The position numbers were made by a program, and so were the translations under genes. The notes beneath the pieces are model-generated. The model was not told where the DNA came from and did not search any database. It saw nothing but the letters and a program-made list of their open reading frames with translations. DNA of 64,000 bases, from the NCBI RefSeq assembly GCF_003664125.1, contig NZ_RCCP01000001.1:1240001-1304000 (forward strand), given 5' to 3'. This document shows, one piece after another, positions 28,427-37,446 of this stretch (position 1 is the first letter of the stretch; each line of letters begins with the position of its first letter). The stretch is from Planococcus citreus. GTDB taxonomy: Bacteria > Bacillota > Bacilli > Bacillales_A > Planococcaceae.

Positions 28427-29212
28427 TTAAATTTCAATCTCCCACTGTTTAGCTTCTTCGTCTTTCATCTGTTGTTCGGTCTCTTCTGGATACGCCGTGC
28501 GGAATTTGTGGGAATCCTGCGGAATGATTTCCACCATTTTATCGATCATGTCCTGCGGATCGAATTGGTCTTCCAAGCCCTTCTCCATTTCCTTCATGTC
28601 TTCAGGGCGAGTGAAGTGGATTTTCTCATCGAACCATTTCCACTTGGCTTCTGCGCTGCGGTCGTTGAACCCTGTAGCGAATGCGCCCGGATTGATCGTC
28701 GCCACTTGTACGCCGAACTCCGCCATTTCCTTGCGCAGTGTTTTTGCAATTGCTTCGATAGCGTGCTTCGTCGCTGTATACGGGCCGACGTAAGGCGTCG
28801 ACATGATCCCTGCCATGGAAGATAGGAAAATGATCTTGCCTTTGCCTTTTTCGACGAATTTACGTGCTGCGATTTGAGCCGTTTCGAGCGTTTGGAAGAC
28901 GTTCACTTCAAATAATTCACGGAAGTTTGCCATTGGCACTTCCCCGAGTGGGCCGCCTTCATTGATGGCAGCATTTGCTACAAAGATATCGAAATCGTAT
29001 TCAAGCATCTGTGCCAGATCTTGCGGGTTTTTAATGTCCATTTTAAACGTTGTCAATTCTACCCCGGCTTCAGATGCCGCTTCACGGAGTGATGTTACTT
29101 GAGGGGCTGTTTCAACTGGCGCGATGACTTTATGGCCTTTCGCTGCCAGTCCAAGTGCCGTACCTTTTGCGAGCCCGCTTCCGGCTCCTGTAATGAAAAT
29201 CGTTTTACTCAT
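28427..29212 (-). CDS. SDR-family NAD(P)-dependent oxidoreductase
   Basis: Classical short-chain dehydrogenase of 261 aa. Start 29212 (MSKTIFITGAGSG) has CAGGAGGAG upstream; the longer frame runs through the promoter. Cofactor motif TGAGSGLAKG (residues ~9-18), NAA motif (VANAAI), catalytic Ser in FLSSMAG and YTATK are all present. An acidic residue does not follow the second strand, hinting at NADP preference (weak). The C-terminal 45 residues form a charged extension. It is first in an operon with the DUF4334 gene behind a SigmaB-like promoter, so it is a probable general-stress oxidoreductase; the substrate is unknown. Confidence 0.87.
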   Translation of the reverse strand: MSKTIFITGAGSGLAKGTALGLAAKGHKVIAPVETAPQVTSLREAASEAGVELTTFKMDIKNPQDLAQMLEYDFDIFVANAAINEGGPLGEVPMANFRELFEVNVFQTLETAQIAARKFVEKGKGKIIFLSSMAGIMSTPYVGPYTATKHAIEAIAKTLRKEMAEFGVQVATINPGAFATGFNDRSAEAKWKWFDEKIHFTRPEDMKEMEKGLEDQFDPQDMIDKMVEIIPQDSHKFRTAYPEETEQQMKDEEAKQWEIEI

Positions 29213-29251
29213 ATTTGTCTCCTCCTGATTCTGTAAGTTGCTATAATTTGT

Positions 29252-29276
29252 CTTCCCCATAGCAAGCAGAATAAAC
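29252..29276 (-). promoter_or_regulatory. SigmaB-like promoter of the SDR-DUF4334 operon
   Basis: Minus strand GTTTAT (29276-29271), 13-bp spacer, GGGAAG (29257-29252). It ends 40 bp before the SDR start. Nearly the same elements occur before the catalase gene. Confidence 0.6.
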
Positions 29277-29280
29277 AGGT

Positions 29281-29781
29281 TTAATTGAGCCACCATTCTT
29301 TGCGGTCCATTTCCTCCGCAAAATGGGCATATTCAGAGAGTGTCTCCTCCAATACTTTTTCGCTGCGGGCAAGCATACGCTCCCTCGCTTTTTTCCGTTT
29401 AAAGCGCCGCCCATAGGCAGCTTGCAACTCGTCGTAGGAGGATTTCAATTCACGGAAACTTGTCGCGAGTTCATCGTCTTCATCCGATAACAGCGAAGCC
29501 AGCATCCCGATTTTTCCGTACAGCTCTTCCACTGTATAACGGTCGCGCTCCTTGTACAGGATGCCGGCTACAATCGATGCGGGCAGCTCTTCGTCGACAC
29601 CCCGTGCCAAATCCGTCAGCAGTTCAATCATGATACGGCGGTTGCTCGCCAGCGACAGGACATAAAAGATATGGGGAATCTGGTCAACTGGCGTTTCTTC
29701 AATATACTCATCGATTTGCCTGATCAAATCCTCCGCTTTTAGATGGTCGATGAGAATCCCCAGCCGGTATGTTTCGTACAT
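29281..29781 (-). CDS. Hypothetical alpha-helical cytoplasmic protein
   Basis: A 166-aa acidic/charged helical protein that I do not recognise. Start at 29781 (MYETYRLGILIDHL) is a best guess: upstream GAGAAG is a weak ribosome binding site, and the open frame extends 25 codons further. Notable parts are LKAEDLIRQIDEYIEETP, LASNRRIMIELLTDLARGVDEELP and a Lys/Arg-rich C-terminal region (YGRRFKRKKARERMLARSEKVLEE) ending in EEMDRKEWWLN. The stop lies just upstream of the SigmaB-like promoter of the SDR gene. No clear terminator separates them. Confidence 0.65.
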   Translation of the reverse strand: MYETYRLGILIDHLKAEDLIRQIDEYIEETPVDQIPHIFYVLSLASNRRIMIELLTDLARGVDEELPASIVAGILYKERDRYTVEELYGKIGMLASLLSDEDDELATSFRELKSSYDELQAAYGRRFKRKKARERMLARSEKVLEETLSEYAHFAEEMDRKEWWLN

Positions 29782-29880
29782 TATGTATCTTCTCAAATCC
29801 TCACCGCCATTCCTTAAGTCTCTTTTTATTTTGACAGATAATTCTGTCAAAAACAATTCATCAATTGTTTTACCACACGA

Positions 29881-29913
29881 AAAAACCTGTCCTCCTTATT
29901 ACAGGAGAACAGG
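29881..29913 (-). terminator. Terminator of the XRE regulator gene
   Basis: Hairpin CCTGTTCTCCT / AGGAGGACAGG on the minus strand followed by TTTTTT, 25 bp past the stop at 29938. Confidence 0.88.
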
Positions 29914-29937
29914 CTCATGAGTTCACACATATATTCA

Positions 29938-30291
29938 TCAAGTCGCCAAGCCATAGCTGCCCATACGGCGTTTCACTTGGATAAAAGAAGCCGCCTCAGC
30001 AAGTTCCGCTTCATTCAATGGCTGGTCATCAAGCATTACTGTATATTCGTTCAGGAAATTCGCATTTTGGAGATTAACGTTAATCGTGCGGTCGTTGCGG
30101 TCCAAAAGACTATCCACAGAAATCTCAAAGAAATCGGCGAGGCGTTCCAGATGTACAACTGACACTTGTTTCTTTCCGCTTTCATATGCCCATACCGTGC
30201 TTTTCGCAAAGCCCAAACGGTCTGCAAGCTCCTCCGGGGAAAGGCCTTTCGCTTCTCTCAAGTCTTTTATTTTTTTGCTTAGTTGCTTCAT
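29938..30291 (-). CDS. XRE-family transcriptional regulator
   Basis: A 117-aa repressor-like protein. Residues 5-60 form a helix-turn-helix of the Cro/CI type (IKDLREAKGLSPEELADRLGFAKSTVWAYESGKKQVSVVHLERLADFFEISVDSLL). The rest (residues 65-117) is a short dimerisation or ligand-binding tail with no known motif. Ribosome binding site AAAAGGAGCAGG is strong. The gene stands alone, bounded downstream by a terminator; its targets cannot be read from the window. Confidence 0.85.
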   Translation of the reverse strand: MKQLSKKIKDLREAKGLSPEELADRLGFAKSTVWAYESGKKQVSVVHLERLADFFEISVDSLLDRNDRTINVNLQNANFLNEYTVMLDDQPLNEAELAEAASFIQVKRRMGSYGLAT

Positions 30292-30473
30292 AGTTGATTC
30301 CTGCTCCTTTTAGTAAATTTCTAATTATTTTAAATATACTGCAATTAAAGTGAATGAGCAATCATTTTATGGATAATTTTTTAAAATAGAATGAATATTT
30401 AGTGAACAGTATCTATTTAATATAATAATTGGAAATAAAGCAGGTCATAAAGCATTTAAAAATTAAAAAAATC

Positions 30474-31103
30474 TTATTCTGTGATAATTAATCCCAGTTT
30501 ACGGGCAAATAACAATGCTTGATCTGTAGATACTTTGCACCCCGACACCAATTCCATTGTCAATTGCAGTTCTTCAAAGCGGCTTGAACTGAAATCGATT
30601 CCTTTCAGGGAAGTTGCTGTGAAATTCGCCTCATTTAACTCGCTGTCAAGAAACTGCGTGTTTTTCAAATCCACTTCGTAGAAATCTCCCTGCCTGATAG
30701 CACTTTGTTCAAAAATTACATCACTGATATGGGAGAAACCAAAAACCGCATAATCAAGCCGGCAGCCTTTGAAGCGCGTATAGCGAATTGTACTTTCAGT
30801 GAAATCCGTGCCCAGCAATCTGCAATTCTCGAACTTCACACGATGGAACACCGCACGGCCTAAATCAGCATTCGATAAGTCACAATTGATGAACACGACA
30901 TCCGCAAACTCACTGCGCTCCCATTCGCCACCCAAAAAGCGGACATTCTCGAACAACACCCGGTCGAAATGAATTTTTCCTGCCGGTAATTCTTCAGAAA
31001 CGATCCGGCAGTCATGGACATATCCATCATCTAATGCTTCAATAAAAGAAATTGTTTCTAATTCCTTGGGAAGCATCGGTTCCGTTTTCTTGTTCTTCTT
31101 CAT
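30474..31103 (-). CDS. Pentapeptide-repeat protein
   Basis: A 209-aa protein; start 31103 (MKKNKKTEPMLP) follows ACAGGAGG, and the upstream open frame is not coding. About residues 45-190 consist of A(D/N)LXX-type five-residue repeats (FENVRFLGGEWERSEFADVVF, CDLSNADLGRAVFHRVKFENC, LLGTDFTESTIRYTRFKGC, ELNEANFTATSLKGIDFSSSRF), predicting a right-handed square beta-helix. Such proteins include DNA mimics protecting gyrase, but many have unknown roles. The gene points away from the DUF1538 operon. Confidence 0.85.
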   Translation of the reverse strand: MKKNKKTEPMLPKELETISFIEALDDGYVHDCRIVSEELPAGKIHFDRVLFENVRFLGGEWERSEFADVVFINCDLSNADLGRAVFHRVKFENCRLLGTDFTESTIRYTRFKGCRLDYAVFGFSHISDVIFEQSAIRQGDFYEVDLKNTQFLDSELNEANFTATSLKGIDFSSSRFEELQLTMELVSGCKVSTDQALLFARKLGLIITE

Positions 31104-31217
31104 TATAATTCCTCCTGTTCGCTTATGTTCTTTCTTTAACTTAACGACTGCAAAGTTCCTTGTCCCATCCGCCGCGAGATAGGCAATAACCCAAATCCGC
31201 TGCAAAGGAGATGCTGC

Positions 31218-31913
31218 ATGGAAAATGTCAAAAGTACTTTTAAAGAAGTCGCCTCTGCCATTCTGCCTGTCACGATTGTCGTCGTCTTGCTTCAAGTGCT
31301 GATCATCCGCCTGCCGCTCGAAGCGCTGCTGCAGTTTTTAATCGGGGTCATTTTTGTAGGAACCGGTTTTTTCCTGTTCCTGCTGGGGGTCAATGCAGGG
31401 TTGCTCCCGATCGGTGAATTGATCGGCAAGAAGCTGCCTTTGACCCGCAAGCCATGGCTAATCATCGGGACAGGCCTTGTGCTTGGTCTTGCCGTCACGA
31501 TTGCCGAACCGGATGTTCGCGTTTTGGCTAATCAAATCGATGATGTTTCAGGAGGAGATATTTCAAGAAACATCCTCATTCTATCCGTTTCCGTGGGCTT
31601 GGCGATTTTCGTCGCTTTGGCGATGGTCCGGACACTGTTCAGCATCCCAATCCATTATATGCTGATTGGGGGATATACTTTAGTTTTCCTTCTTTCCTTT
31701 TTTGTCCCTGAAGCATTCATCCCCATTTCATTCGACGCAGGCGGCGTTACGACCGGCCCAATGGCAGTGCCTTTCATCTTGGCACTGGGCATCGGCGTCG
31801 CTTCCGTGCTGCGATCCGATAAGCCAAGCAGCGGCGAAGGCTTCGGCTTGATCGGGCTTGCTTCGATCGGGCCCATCATCGCAGTCATGCTCTTGGGGGT
31901 GTTGTACCGGTGA
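31218..31913 (+). CDS. DUF1538 membrane protein, first of a pair
   Basis: A 231-aa polytopic membrane protein of the DUF1538 family with about six or seven helices. Family blocks are IRLPLEALLQFLIGVIFVGTGFFLFLLGVNAGLLPIGELIG, GLVLGLAVTIAEPDVRVLANQI and FDAGGVTTGPMAVPFILALGIGVASV. The TIAEPDVR and SGGVTTGP-like stretches recur in the next gene, so the two are paralogous halves. ATG 31218 follows GGAGATGCTGC. It is probably a transporter or channel, from membrane topology and the linked PII protein; the substrate is unknown. Confidence 0.85.
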   Translation: MENVKSTFKEVASAILPVTIVVVLLQVLIIRLPLEALLQFLIGVIFVGTGFFLFLLGVNAGLLPIGELIGKKLPLTRKPWLIIGTGLVLGLAVTIAEPDVRVLANQIDDVSGGDISRNILILSVSVGLAIFVALAMVRTLFSIPIHYMLIGGYTLVFLLSFFVPEAFIPISFDAGGVTTGPMAVPFILALGIGVASVLRSDKPSSGEGFGLIGLASIGPIIAVMLLGVLYR

Positions 31914-32653
31914 ACTTGCATATCTTCCAGGGTTTTGGGGAAGTGCTGATTGAAGTCAGCATGGCCCTCCTCCCACTTGTCGTGTTTTTCAGCGTATTTC
32001 AATTGTTCATGCTCAAATTGCCGAAAGAACGTGTCCTGCAAACTGGTCTCGGTTTTATTTTGACATTTTTCGGATTGGCTTTTTTCCTTCAAGGCGTCCA
32101 TATCGGCTTCATGCCCTTCGGTGAATTGATGGGGGCGGAACTTGGGGAGTGGCAGTATCGCTGGGCAATCATTCCGATTGGCTTCATGCTTGGCTTCGTG
32201 GCGACATTCGCCGAACCCGCTGTCCGCATCATGAATGAGGAAGTCGACCGTGAAACGGGCGGTTATATTTCCTCGCAGGTCATGCTCTACACCTTATCGA
32301 CGGGGGTCGGCTTATCCATCGCTTTGTCGATGCTGCGGATATTGACAGGCTGGTCGATCTGGTATTTCATCCTGCCAGGTTATATTCTCGCACTGATCCT
32401 GATTTTCTTCTCCACCCGGACATTTATCGCAATCGCCTTTGATTCAGGCGGTGTCGCTACCGGCCCAATGACCGTCACGTTTATCGTCTCAGTAGCAGTC
32501 GGCATCGCTTCTGTAACGGAAGGAAGAGATCCGCTTGTCGATGGCTTCGGGATGATTGCGCTTGTGGCATTGACGCCGATTATCGCCGTTCTCGTTGTCG
32601 GCTTACTCTTTAACCGAAAGGCAGGGAATCAAAACCATGAATCTGAATCATAG
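31910..32653 (+). CDS. DUF1538 membrane protein, second of a pair
   Basis: A 247-aa paralog of the preceding gene. It begins with GTG at 31910, overlapping the previous stop as GTGA. Matching blocks are LKLPKERVLQTGLGFILTFFGLAFFLQGVHIGFMPFGELMG, GFMLGFVATFAEPAVRIMNEEV and FDSGGVATGPMTVTFIVSVAVGIASVTEGRDPLVDGFGMIALVALTPIIAVL. The two probably form a heterodimeric membrane complex. Its end overlaps the PII-like gene by 17 bp, so all three genes are translationally linked. Some DUF1538 proteins carry both halves in one chain; here they are split. Confidence 0.85.
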   Translation: MNLHIFQGFGEVLIEVSMALLPLVVFFSVFQLFMLKLPKERVLQTGLGFILTFFGLAFFLQGVHIGFMPFGELMGAELGEWQYRWAIIPIGFMLGFVATFAEPAVRIMNEEVDRETGGYISSQVMLYTLSTGVGLSIALSMLRILTGWSIWYFILPGYILALILIFFSTRTFIAIAFDSGGVATGPMTVTFIVSVAVGIASVTEGRDPLVDGFGMIALVALTPIIAVLVVGLLFNRKAGNQNHESES

Positions 32654-33326
32654 ACTGATGATTGCCATTGTAAAACGCGGCGCTTCAAGGGAGGTCATCG
32701 CAGCAGCGAAAGAAGCCGGCGCTGATGGGGCGACGGTGCTGTATGCAGAAGGGATCGGAAGAAACGAAAAACCTACGTTCCTCGGGCTCCCCGCTACACA
32801 CGAAAAAGATGTCATCTTTATCGCCGTCGACGGTGAAATTGAATTTGCCGTCGCCGAAGCGATCAGCCATGCCGGAAAGCTGGGGAAATCCGGTTACGGT
32901 CTCGGCTTTACTATCCACCTCAGCCAATTGCTGGGGGTTCCCCACCTAAACGACCGCGAAGACGATCGAAAAAAGATGCGAGGAGTGGAAAAAATGCCAG
33001 AACCGAAAGATTTCCAGTTGATTGTGACCATCGTCAATTCCGGGGATTCCGGGCAAGTCGTCAAAGCGGCTGCAAACGCCGGCGCTGAAGGCGGGACCAT
33101 CCTGGAAGGGCGAGGCACCGGAGTCAACGAACAGAAGAAATTCATGAACTTTACGATTGACCCGGAAAAAGATGTCGTCCTGACATTGGTGCCGGCCGTG
33201 TTTGCCGAAAAAGTTGTTGCAAGCATCGAACAAGCCGTCGACCTCGACGCTCCAGGTAAAGGCATCGCCTTCTTGATCGACGTGGAAAACGTGTTTGGGG
33301 TCAATCATTCCTCTTTGAATCCATAA
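32637..33326 (+). CDS. Tandem P-II-like nitrogen-regulatory-type protein
   Basis: A 229-aa soluble protein with two PII-like ferredoxin-fold domains: residues ~5-100 (RLMIAIVKRGASREVIAAAKEAGADGATVLYAEGIG) and ~120-222 (FQLIVTIVNSGDSGQVVKAAANAGAEGGTILEGRGTG). Both have the G-A-(D/E)-G-(A/G)-T strand and a short loop in place of the uridylylated Tyr loop of GlnB. The start at 32637 lies within the end of the second DUF1538 gene. Canonical PII proteins bind ATP/ADP and gate transporters such as AmtB; by analogy this one probably regulates the DUF1538 pair. Followed 2 bp later by a strong terminator. Confidence 0.82.
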   Translation: MNLNHRLMIAIVKRGASREVIAAAKEAGADGATVLYAEGIGRNEKPTFLGLPATHEKDVIFIAVDGEIEFAVAEAISHAGKLGKSGYGLGFTIHLSQLLGVPHLNDREDDRKKMRGVEKMPEPKDFQLIVTIVNSGDSGQVVKAAANAGAEGGTILEGRGTGVNEQKKFMNFTIDPEKDVVLTLVPAVFAEKVVASIEQAVDLDAPGKGIAFLIDVENVFGVNHSSLNP

Positions 33327-33327
33327 G

Positions 33328-33361
33328 AAAAACCGGTGAGCTCACGACTCACCGGTTTTTC
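33328..33361. terminator. Bidirectional terminator between PII-like and catalase genes
   Basis: Perfect hairpin AAAAACCGGTGAG / CTCACCGGTTTTT with loop CTCACGA, serving the plus-strand stop at 33326 and the minus-strand stop at 33365. Confidence 0.92.
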
Positions 33362-33364
33362 CAT

Positions 33365-34993
33365 TTAATAACGTTCTGCGCCGTGCCCTTTGGAGCTGGC
33401 GGCTTGAGCGACTTTGCTTGCTGCCGGCTTTCCGTAGAGCTTCGTTTCAGCGTTTTCGTTGTCTTTCATTTCGTTCATTTTCTTCACTTTCATATCGATG
33501 TTCTCGCGGACGCGGCGGCCGTAGTCTTCATCGGCCTGTGTGAAGTGATGCACCATTTCCTCTTGAATGCGCGGGTCGCATGCTGATAGCGCATCGCCGA
33601 GATTATTGATTAATTCTTCGCGCTCCCAATCCTCGAAACTTCGATACGTCTCACCGGCTTGGCCATAATTATTCGTCCGGTCGATCGGCGCCTTCGTCAA
33701 TTTGCCTTGGTATTCCGGTTCATGATCTGGCGTATCCGGGCGATCTGCTTCCTTGAATCCGCCAAGCACGGACGGTTCGTAATTGATATGTGGATTCTTC
33801 GCGTTTTCGCCGCGCGGCACATCCATCGCCCCTCCGTATTGATTGGTCGCCACACGTTTTCTTGGCGCGTTGACCGGCAGTTTCAAATAGTTCGCCCCGA
33901 CGCGATAACGCTGCGTGTCGGAATACGAGAACGTACGGCCAATCAACATTTTATCGTCCGAGAAGTCCATGCCGTCGACAAGGACGCCTGTACCAAAAGC
34001 AGCTTGCTCGATTTCCGCGTGGTAATTCTCCGGGTTGCGGTTCAAAACCATTTTCCCGACTGGCAAGAATGGGAATTTATCCATCGGCCATAATTTCGTG
34101 TCATCCAACGGGTCAAAGTCGAGTTCGGCATGTTCGTCGTCGCTCATGATCTGCACGAACAGCTCCCATTCCGGATAGTCGCCATTTTCAATCGAGTCGT
34201 AAAGATCTTCCGTTGCGTGCCCGACGTTTTTCGCTTGGATTTCATCAGCTTCTTCCTGAGTCAAATTACGGATGCCTTGTTTCGGCTCCCAATGGTATTT
34301 GACGAGGACCGCTTCCCCTTTGTCATTTACCCATTTATAGGTATTGACCCCAGAGCCCTGCATGTGTCGGTAAGTTGCTGGAATGCCCCAAGGGGAGAAC
34401 AGGAACGTGATCATATGCGTCGCTTCAGGAGAACGTGCGACAAAGTCGAACATCCGCTCCGGATCCGGCACGTTGGAAACCGGGTCGTTTTTAAAGGCGT
34501 GGATCATATCCGGGAATTTCATCGCATCACGGATAAAGAAAATCTTTAAGTTATTTCCGACAAGGTCCCAGTTGCCGTCTTCTGTATACATCTTCACTGC
34601 AAAACCACGCGGGTCGCGTGCCGTCTCAGGAGAGTGGCGTGATCCTGCTACTGTAGAGAAGCGCACAAGCAGGGGCGTCTGTTTGCCTTTGCCTGAAAAT
34701 ACTTTAGCGCGCGTATATTTTTCAACCGGCTCGTCGCCGACAGTTCCGTAAGTCTCGAAATAGCCGAATGCCCCGGCGCCACGTGCGTGGACGATGCGTT
34801 CAGGTATTTCTTCACGGTCAAAATGAGAGATCTTTTCGATGAAGTTATAGTTTTCAAGAGTAGCCGGCCCACGATTTCCGACAGTTCGCAAATTCTGGTT
34901 GTCTTTTACCGGATGCCCTTGGCGATTCGTCAAGGTTTCCTCGTTTTCGCCTTCAGACATTTTGTTCTTAAGCTCTTCGTTATGGTCCTTCAT
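33365..34993 (-). CDS. katA: Monofunctional heme catalase
   Basis: Cytosolic catalase of 542 aa breaking down hydrogen peroxide. [14 protein letters not shown] opens the domain. The catalytic His is in [16 protein letters not shown], the catalytic Asn in [11 protein letters not shown], and the heme-ligand Tyr in [19 protein letters not shown]-terminal ~60 residues rich in charged residues and Ala/Ser follow the core. The size fits the small-subunit clade. The gene has a GAAGGAGG ribosome binding site and a SigmaB-like promoter; I found no clear PerR box. This suggests general-stress rather than peroxide-specific control, as for B. subtilis KatE. The symbol katA is generic here. Confidence 0.93.
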   Translation of the reverse strand: MKDHNEELKNKMSEGENEETLTNRQGHPVKDNQNLRTVGNRGPATLENYNFIEKISHFDREEIPERIVHARGAGAFGYFETYGTVGDEPVEKYTRAKVFSGKGKQTPLLVRFSTVAGSRHSPETARDPRGFAVKMYTEDGNWDLVGNNLKIFFIRDAMKFPDMIHAFKNDPVSNVPDPERMFDFVARSPEATHMITFLFSPWGIPATYRHMQGSGVNTYKWVNDKGEAVLVKYHWEPKQGIRNLTQEEADEIQAKNVGHATEDLYDSIENGDYPEWELFVQIMSDDEHAELDFDPLDDTKLWPMDKFPFLPVGKMVLNRNPENYHAEIEQAAFGTGVLVDGMDFSDDKMLIGRTFSYSDTQRYRVGANYLKLPVNAPRKRVATNQYGGAMDVPRGENAKNPHINYEPSVLGGFKEADRPDTPDHEPEYQGKLTKAPIDRTNNYGQAGETYRSFEDWEREELINNLGDALSACDPRIQEEMVHHFTQADEDYGRRVRENIDMKVKKMNEMKDNENAETKLYGKPAASKVAQAASSKGHGAERY

Positions 34994-35029
34994 GAGAATC
35001 CTCCTTCATATTAATGCCATCATTTCCCT

Positions 35030-35055
35030 CTTCCCACACTCGCCAGCAAATAAAC
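35030..35055 (-). promoter_or_regulatory. SigmaB-like promoter of the catalase gene
   Basis: Minus strand GTTTAT (35055-35050), 14-bp spacer, GGGAAG (35035-35030), 37 bp before the start codon. Same hexamers as before the SDR operon. Confidence 0.6.
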
Positions 35056-35211
35056 CTATTTTCTGCCAAATCATCCCTTCGACGCAGACTCGCCCTTTTC
35101 AAGAAGTGCCCTTTATCATTTGAAAATTAAACCCGCTTCCCTTGGAATAGACAAATCCCGTTGGATATGGAAAACTAGAATGGAATCGACTAACAGAAAG
35201 CAGGGCTGGAA

Positions 35212-36399
35212 ATGAGCGTTACCTTGAAAGAGAAAGGGAGATGGGACCCTTTGAAAGTTTTTTTGAAAGTATCAGCGGCCTATATTCTCTCCCGGTTTTA
35301 CCGAAATGCAAAAGGCCCGAAAATCGCCCTGGTGGGAGGAAACCTCGGAGAAAAATACGAAGACAACGCTTCGGTATTCCATAAATATTTGGTGAATAAC
35401 CATGCAGAACAAGTCACGGCTTATTGGATGTATGATCCGGCGACCGACTACGCGAAAAACGGGCAGATCCCGAATGCCGTACCGCTCGGCAGCTTCCGCA
35501 ATTACTTGCTGTTTTTCCGCGCAGATTACACATTCCATGGGCATTCCTTGCTTTATGATATCGTGCCATCCGCCGATAAATTCTTGAATTTAAATCGCCG
35601 GACGGTCATCACGCACGTCAGCCATGGCATCGAAGGCTTCAAGAAAATCCTCATCCAAAAAGAGGATGTTCCACTCCTCAAGCGGACAGATTATTTTAAT
35701 TGTGCTTCGCGCTATGAATATGAGTTGAAACGCGACAAATGGAAAATCCCTGAAGAAAAACTTATCATCACCGGATTCCCCCGTTTTGACCGCTACTTGC
35801 CAAACCAGCCGCCAAAAGAGATGAAGCGCATCTTGATGATGATGACTTGGCGCGAATGGCTATTTGACCTCTCAAGGGAAGAATTTCTCGAAAGCAATTA
35901 CTTCCGCAGCACGATTGGCTTATTGGAACATGAAGGAATACGGAATCTCCTGAAATCCAACGGCATCCATCTCCAAATCGCCTTGCACCCGTTCATGAAG
36001 CGATTTGAAGAGCACTTCTTTCCGCTTGCCGACCAGGATTACGGCATCGAATTCCTGGATTTCAATCACGCATCCATCGAGCGGTCGATCGAAGAAAACG
36101 ATATGCTACTGACGGACATCACAAGCGTTTCCTGGGACTTCCTGTATTTGAATAAACCGATCATCTTCTTTATGTTCGACCAACAGGAATATACGGAAAA
36201 GCGCGGTTCTTACCTCGACCTCGATAAAGATTTATATGGATATAGGTCTCCGACAGTAGAAGATGTCTACAACACGCTCACCTATATGGTCGAAAATAAT
36301 ATTACGCATAACGAATGGTATGGGAAAGCCGACGAGTACATCGACTATTTCGACCAAGATAATTGCAAACGCTTGGCACAACGCGTCATGAACGTTTGA
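35212..36399 (+). CDS. CDP-glycerol glycerophosphotransferase family protein (TagB/TagF-like)
   Basis: A 395-aa membrane-associated transferase of the teichoic-acid polymerase family. It adds glycerol-phosphate or ribitol-phosphate units from CDP-alditols to wall polymers. Characteristic parts are TVITHVSHGIEGFKKIL (catalytic His region), FNCASRYEYELKRDKWKIPEEKLIITGFPRFDRYL, HPFMKRFEEHF and LLTDITSVSWDFLYLNKPIIFFMFDQQEYTEKRGSYLDLDKDLYGY. There is no N-terminal GT2 domain and no TagF-length N-terminus. It is monocistronic, away from any tag/tar cluster in the window, so its precise acceptor is unclear. Confidence 0.87.
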   Translation: MSVTLKEKGRWDPLKVFLKVSAAYILSRFYRNAKGPKIALVGGNLGEKYEDNASVFHKYLVNNHAEQVTAYWMYDPATDYAKNGQIPNAVPLGSFRNYLLFFRADYTFHGHSLLYDIVPSADKFLNLNRRTVITHVSHGIEGFKKILIQKEDVPLLKRTDYFNCASRYEYELKRDKWKIPEEKLIITGFPRFDRYLPNQPPKEMKRILMMMTWREWLFDLSREEFLESNYFRSTIGLLEHEGIRNLLKSNGIHLQIALHPFMKRFEEHFFPLADQDYGIEFLDFNHASIERSIEENDMLLTDITSVSWDFLYLNKPIIFFMFDQQEYTEKRGSYLDLDKDLYGYRSPTVEDVYNTLTYMVENNITHNEWYGKADEYIDYFDQDNCKRLAQRVMNV

Positions 36400-36425
36400 A
36401 TGTTTCACGTGGAACTCTATTTTGA

Positions 36426-36473
36426 GACAAAAACCGGCAAACCTGAGATCGTTTCAGGCTTGCCGGTTTTTTT
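36426..36473. terminator. Terminator between TagB-like and exoA genes
   Basis: Hairpin with arms AAAACCGGCAA(A)CCTGA and TCAGGCTTGCCGGTTTT, poly-A before and poly-T after, so probably active in both directions. Confidence 0.9.
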
Positions 36474-36506
36474 ACCGTTTAACGGATGAATAATATGAAT
36501 AATCCT

Positions 36507-37271
36507 TTAAGACGATAGATCGCCCAGTTGCAGCTCCACAGGGCAATGATCCGAGCCGTGTACATCTTTATGGATCGACGCGCTCTTCATTTTCCCGACG
36601 AGACGGTTGGAAGCGATGAAGTAATCGATGCGCCAGCCGACATTCTTCTCACGGCAATTCGAACGATACGACCACCATGAATAATGTCCGCCTTCATCCG
36701 GATGGAAATGACGGAACGTATCCACAAAACCGCTGCCGAGAAAATCATTGATCTTGCCTCGCTCTTCTGGCGTGAAGCCCGAATTCTTTTTATTGGCTTT
36801 CGGATTTTTCAAATCGATTTCCTGATGCGCCACGTTCAGGTCCCCGCATAAAATAACAGGCTTTTCGAGGTCCAATTGCTGGATATACGAAAGCAGCTTG
36901 TCTTCCCACAAGAGGCGGTACGAGAGGCGAAGCAGCCCGTGCTGGGAGTTCGGCGTGTAGCTATTGACCAAATAAAATTCAGAGAACTCCAATGTGATCA
37001 GCCTGCCTTCTGTATCGTACTCCTCGAGACCGACCCCGTACTGGACATTCAATGGGCGCTGTTTGGTGAAGACGGCGGTCCCTGAATAGCCTTTCTTCTG
37101 TGCATAATTCCAATATGTATGATAACCCGGAAGATCCAAATCAATCTGGCCTTCCTGTAATTTGATCTCCTGAACACATAAGATATCGGCATCCACTGTC
37201 TCGAAGAAATCCATAAACCCTTTTTTCATCACGGCCCGCAGGCCATTTACATTCCATGATACCAACTTCAT
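36507..37271 (-). CDS. exoA: Exodeoxyribonuclease III / AP endonuclease (Xth family)
   Basis: Base-excision repair nuclease of 254 aa that cuts at abasic sites. MKLVSWNVNGLRA opens the protein, which favours the ATG at 37271 over a GTG 9 bp upstream; the ribosome binding site is weak for both. The metal-binding Glu is in CVQEIKLQEGQ, the catalytic Asp-Asn in LCGDLNVAHQEIDL, Tyr in LVNSYTPNSQ, and the C-terminal GSDHCPVELQL supplies Asp/His. All active-site residues are present and the length is usual for B. subtilis ExoA. Confidence 0.94.
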   Translation of the reverse strand: MKLVSWNVNGLRAVMKKGFMDFFETVDADILCVQEIKLQEGQIDLDLPGYHTYWNYAQKKGYSGTAVFTKQRPLNVQYGVGLEEYDTEGRLITLEFSEFYLVNSYTPNSQHGLLRLSYRLLWEDKLLSYIQQLDLEKPVILCGDLNVAHQEIDLKNPKANKKNSGFTPEERGKINDFLGSGFVDTFRHFHPDEGGHYSWWSYRSNCREKNVGWRIDYFIASNRLVGKMKSASIHKDVHGSDHCPVELQLGDLSS

Positions 37272-37446
37272 CCCACTCACTCACTTTCTGTCATCAGTGT
37301 AGCGGAATAAAGGCTTCGCCTCAAATACGGAGGTCCCGATTTCTTCTGACTTAGATTGTAAAACTTCAGCAAATATTCAGTCAAAACTGTCTTTTTTTAG
37401 AGTCTGTCTTGTACAATAGACTTAATGAAAAAGGAGGCCTTCGGCT

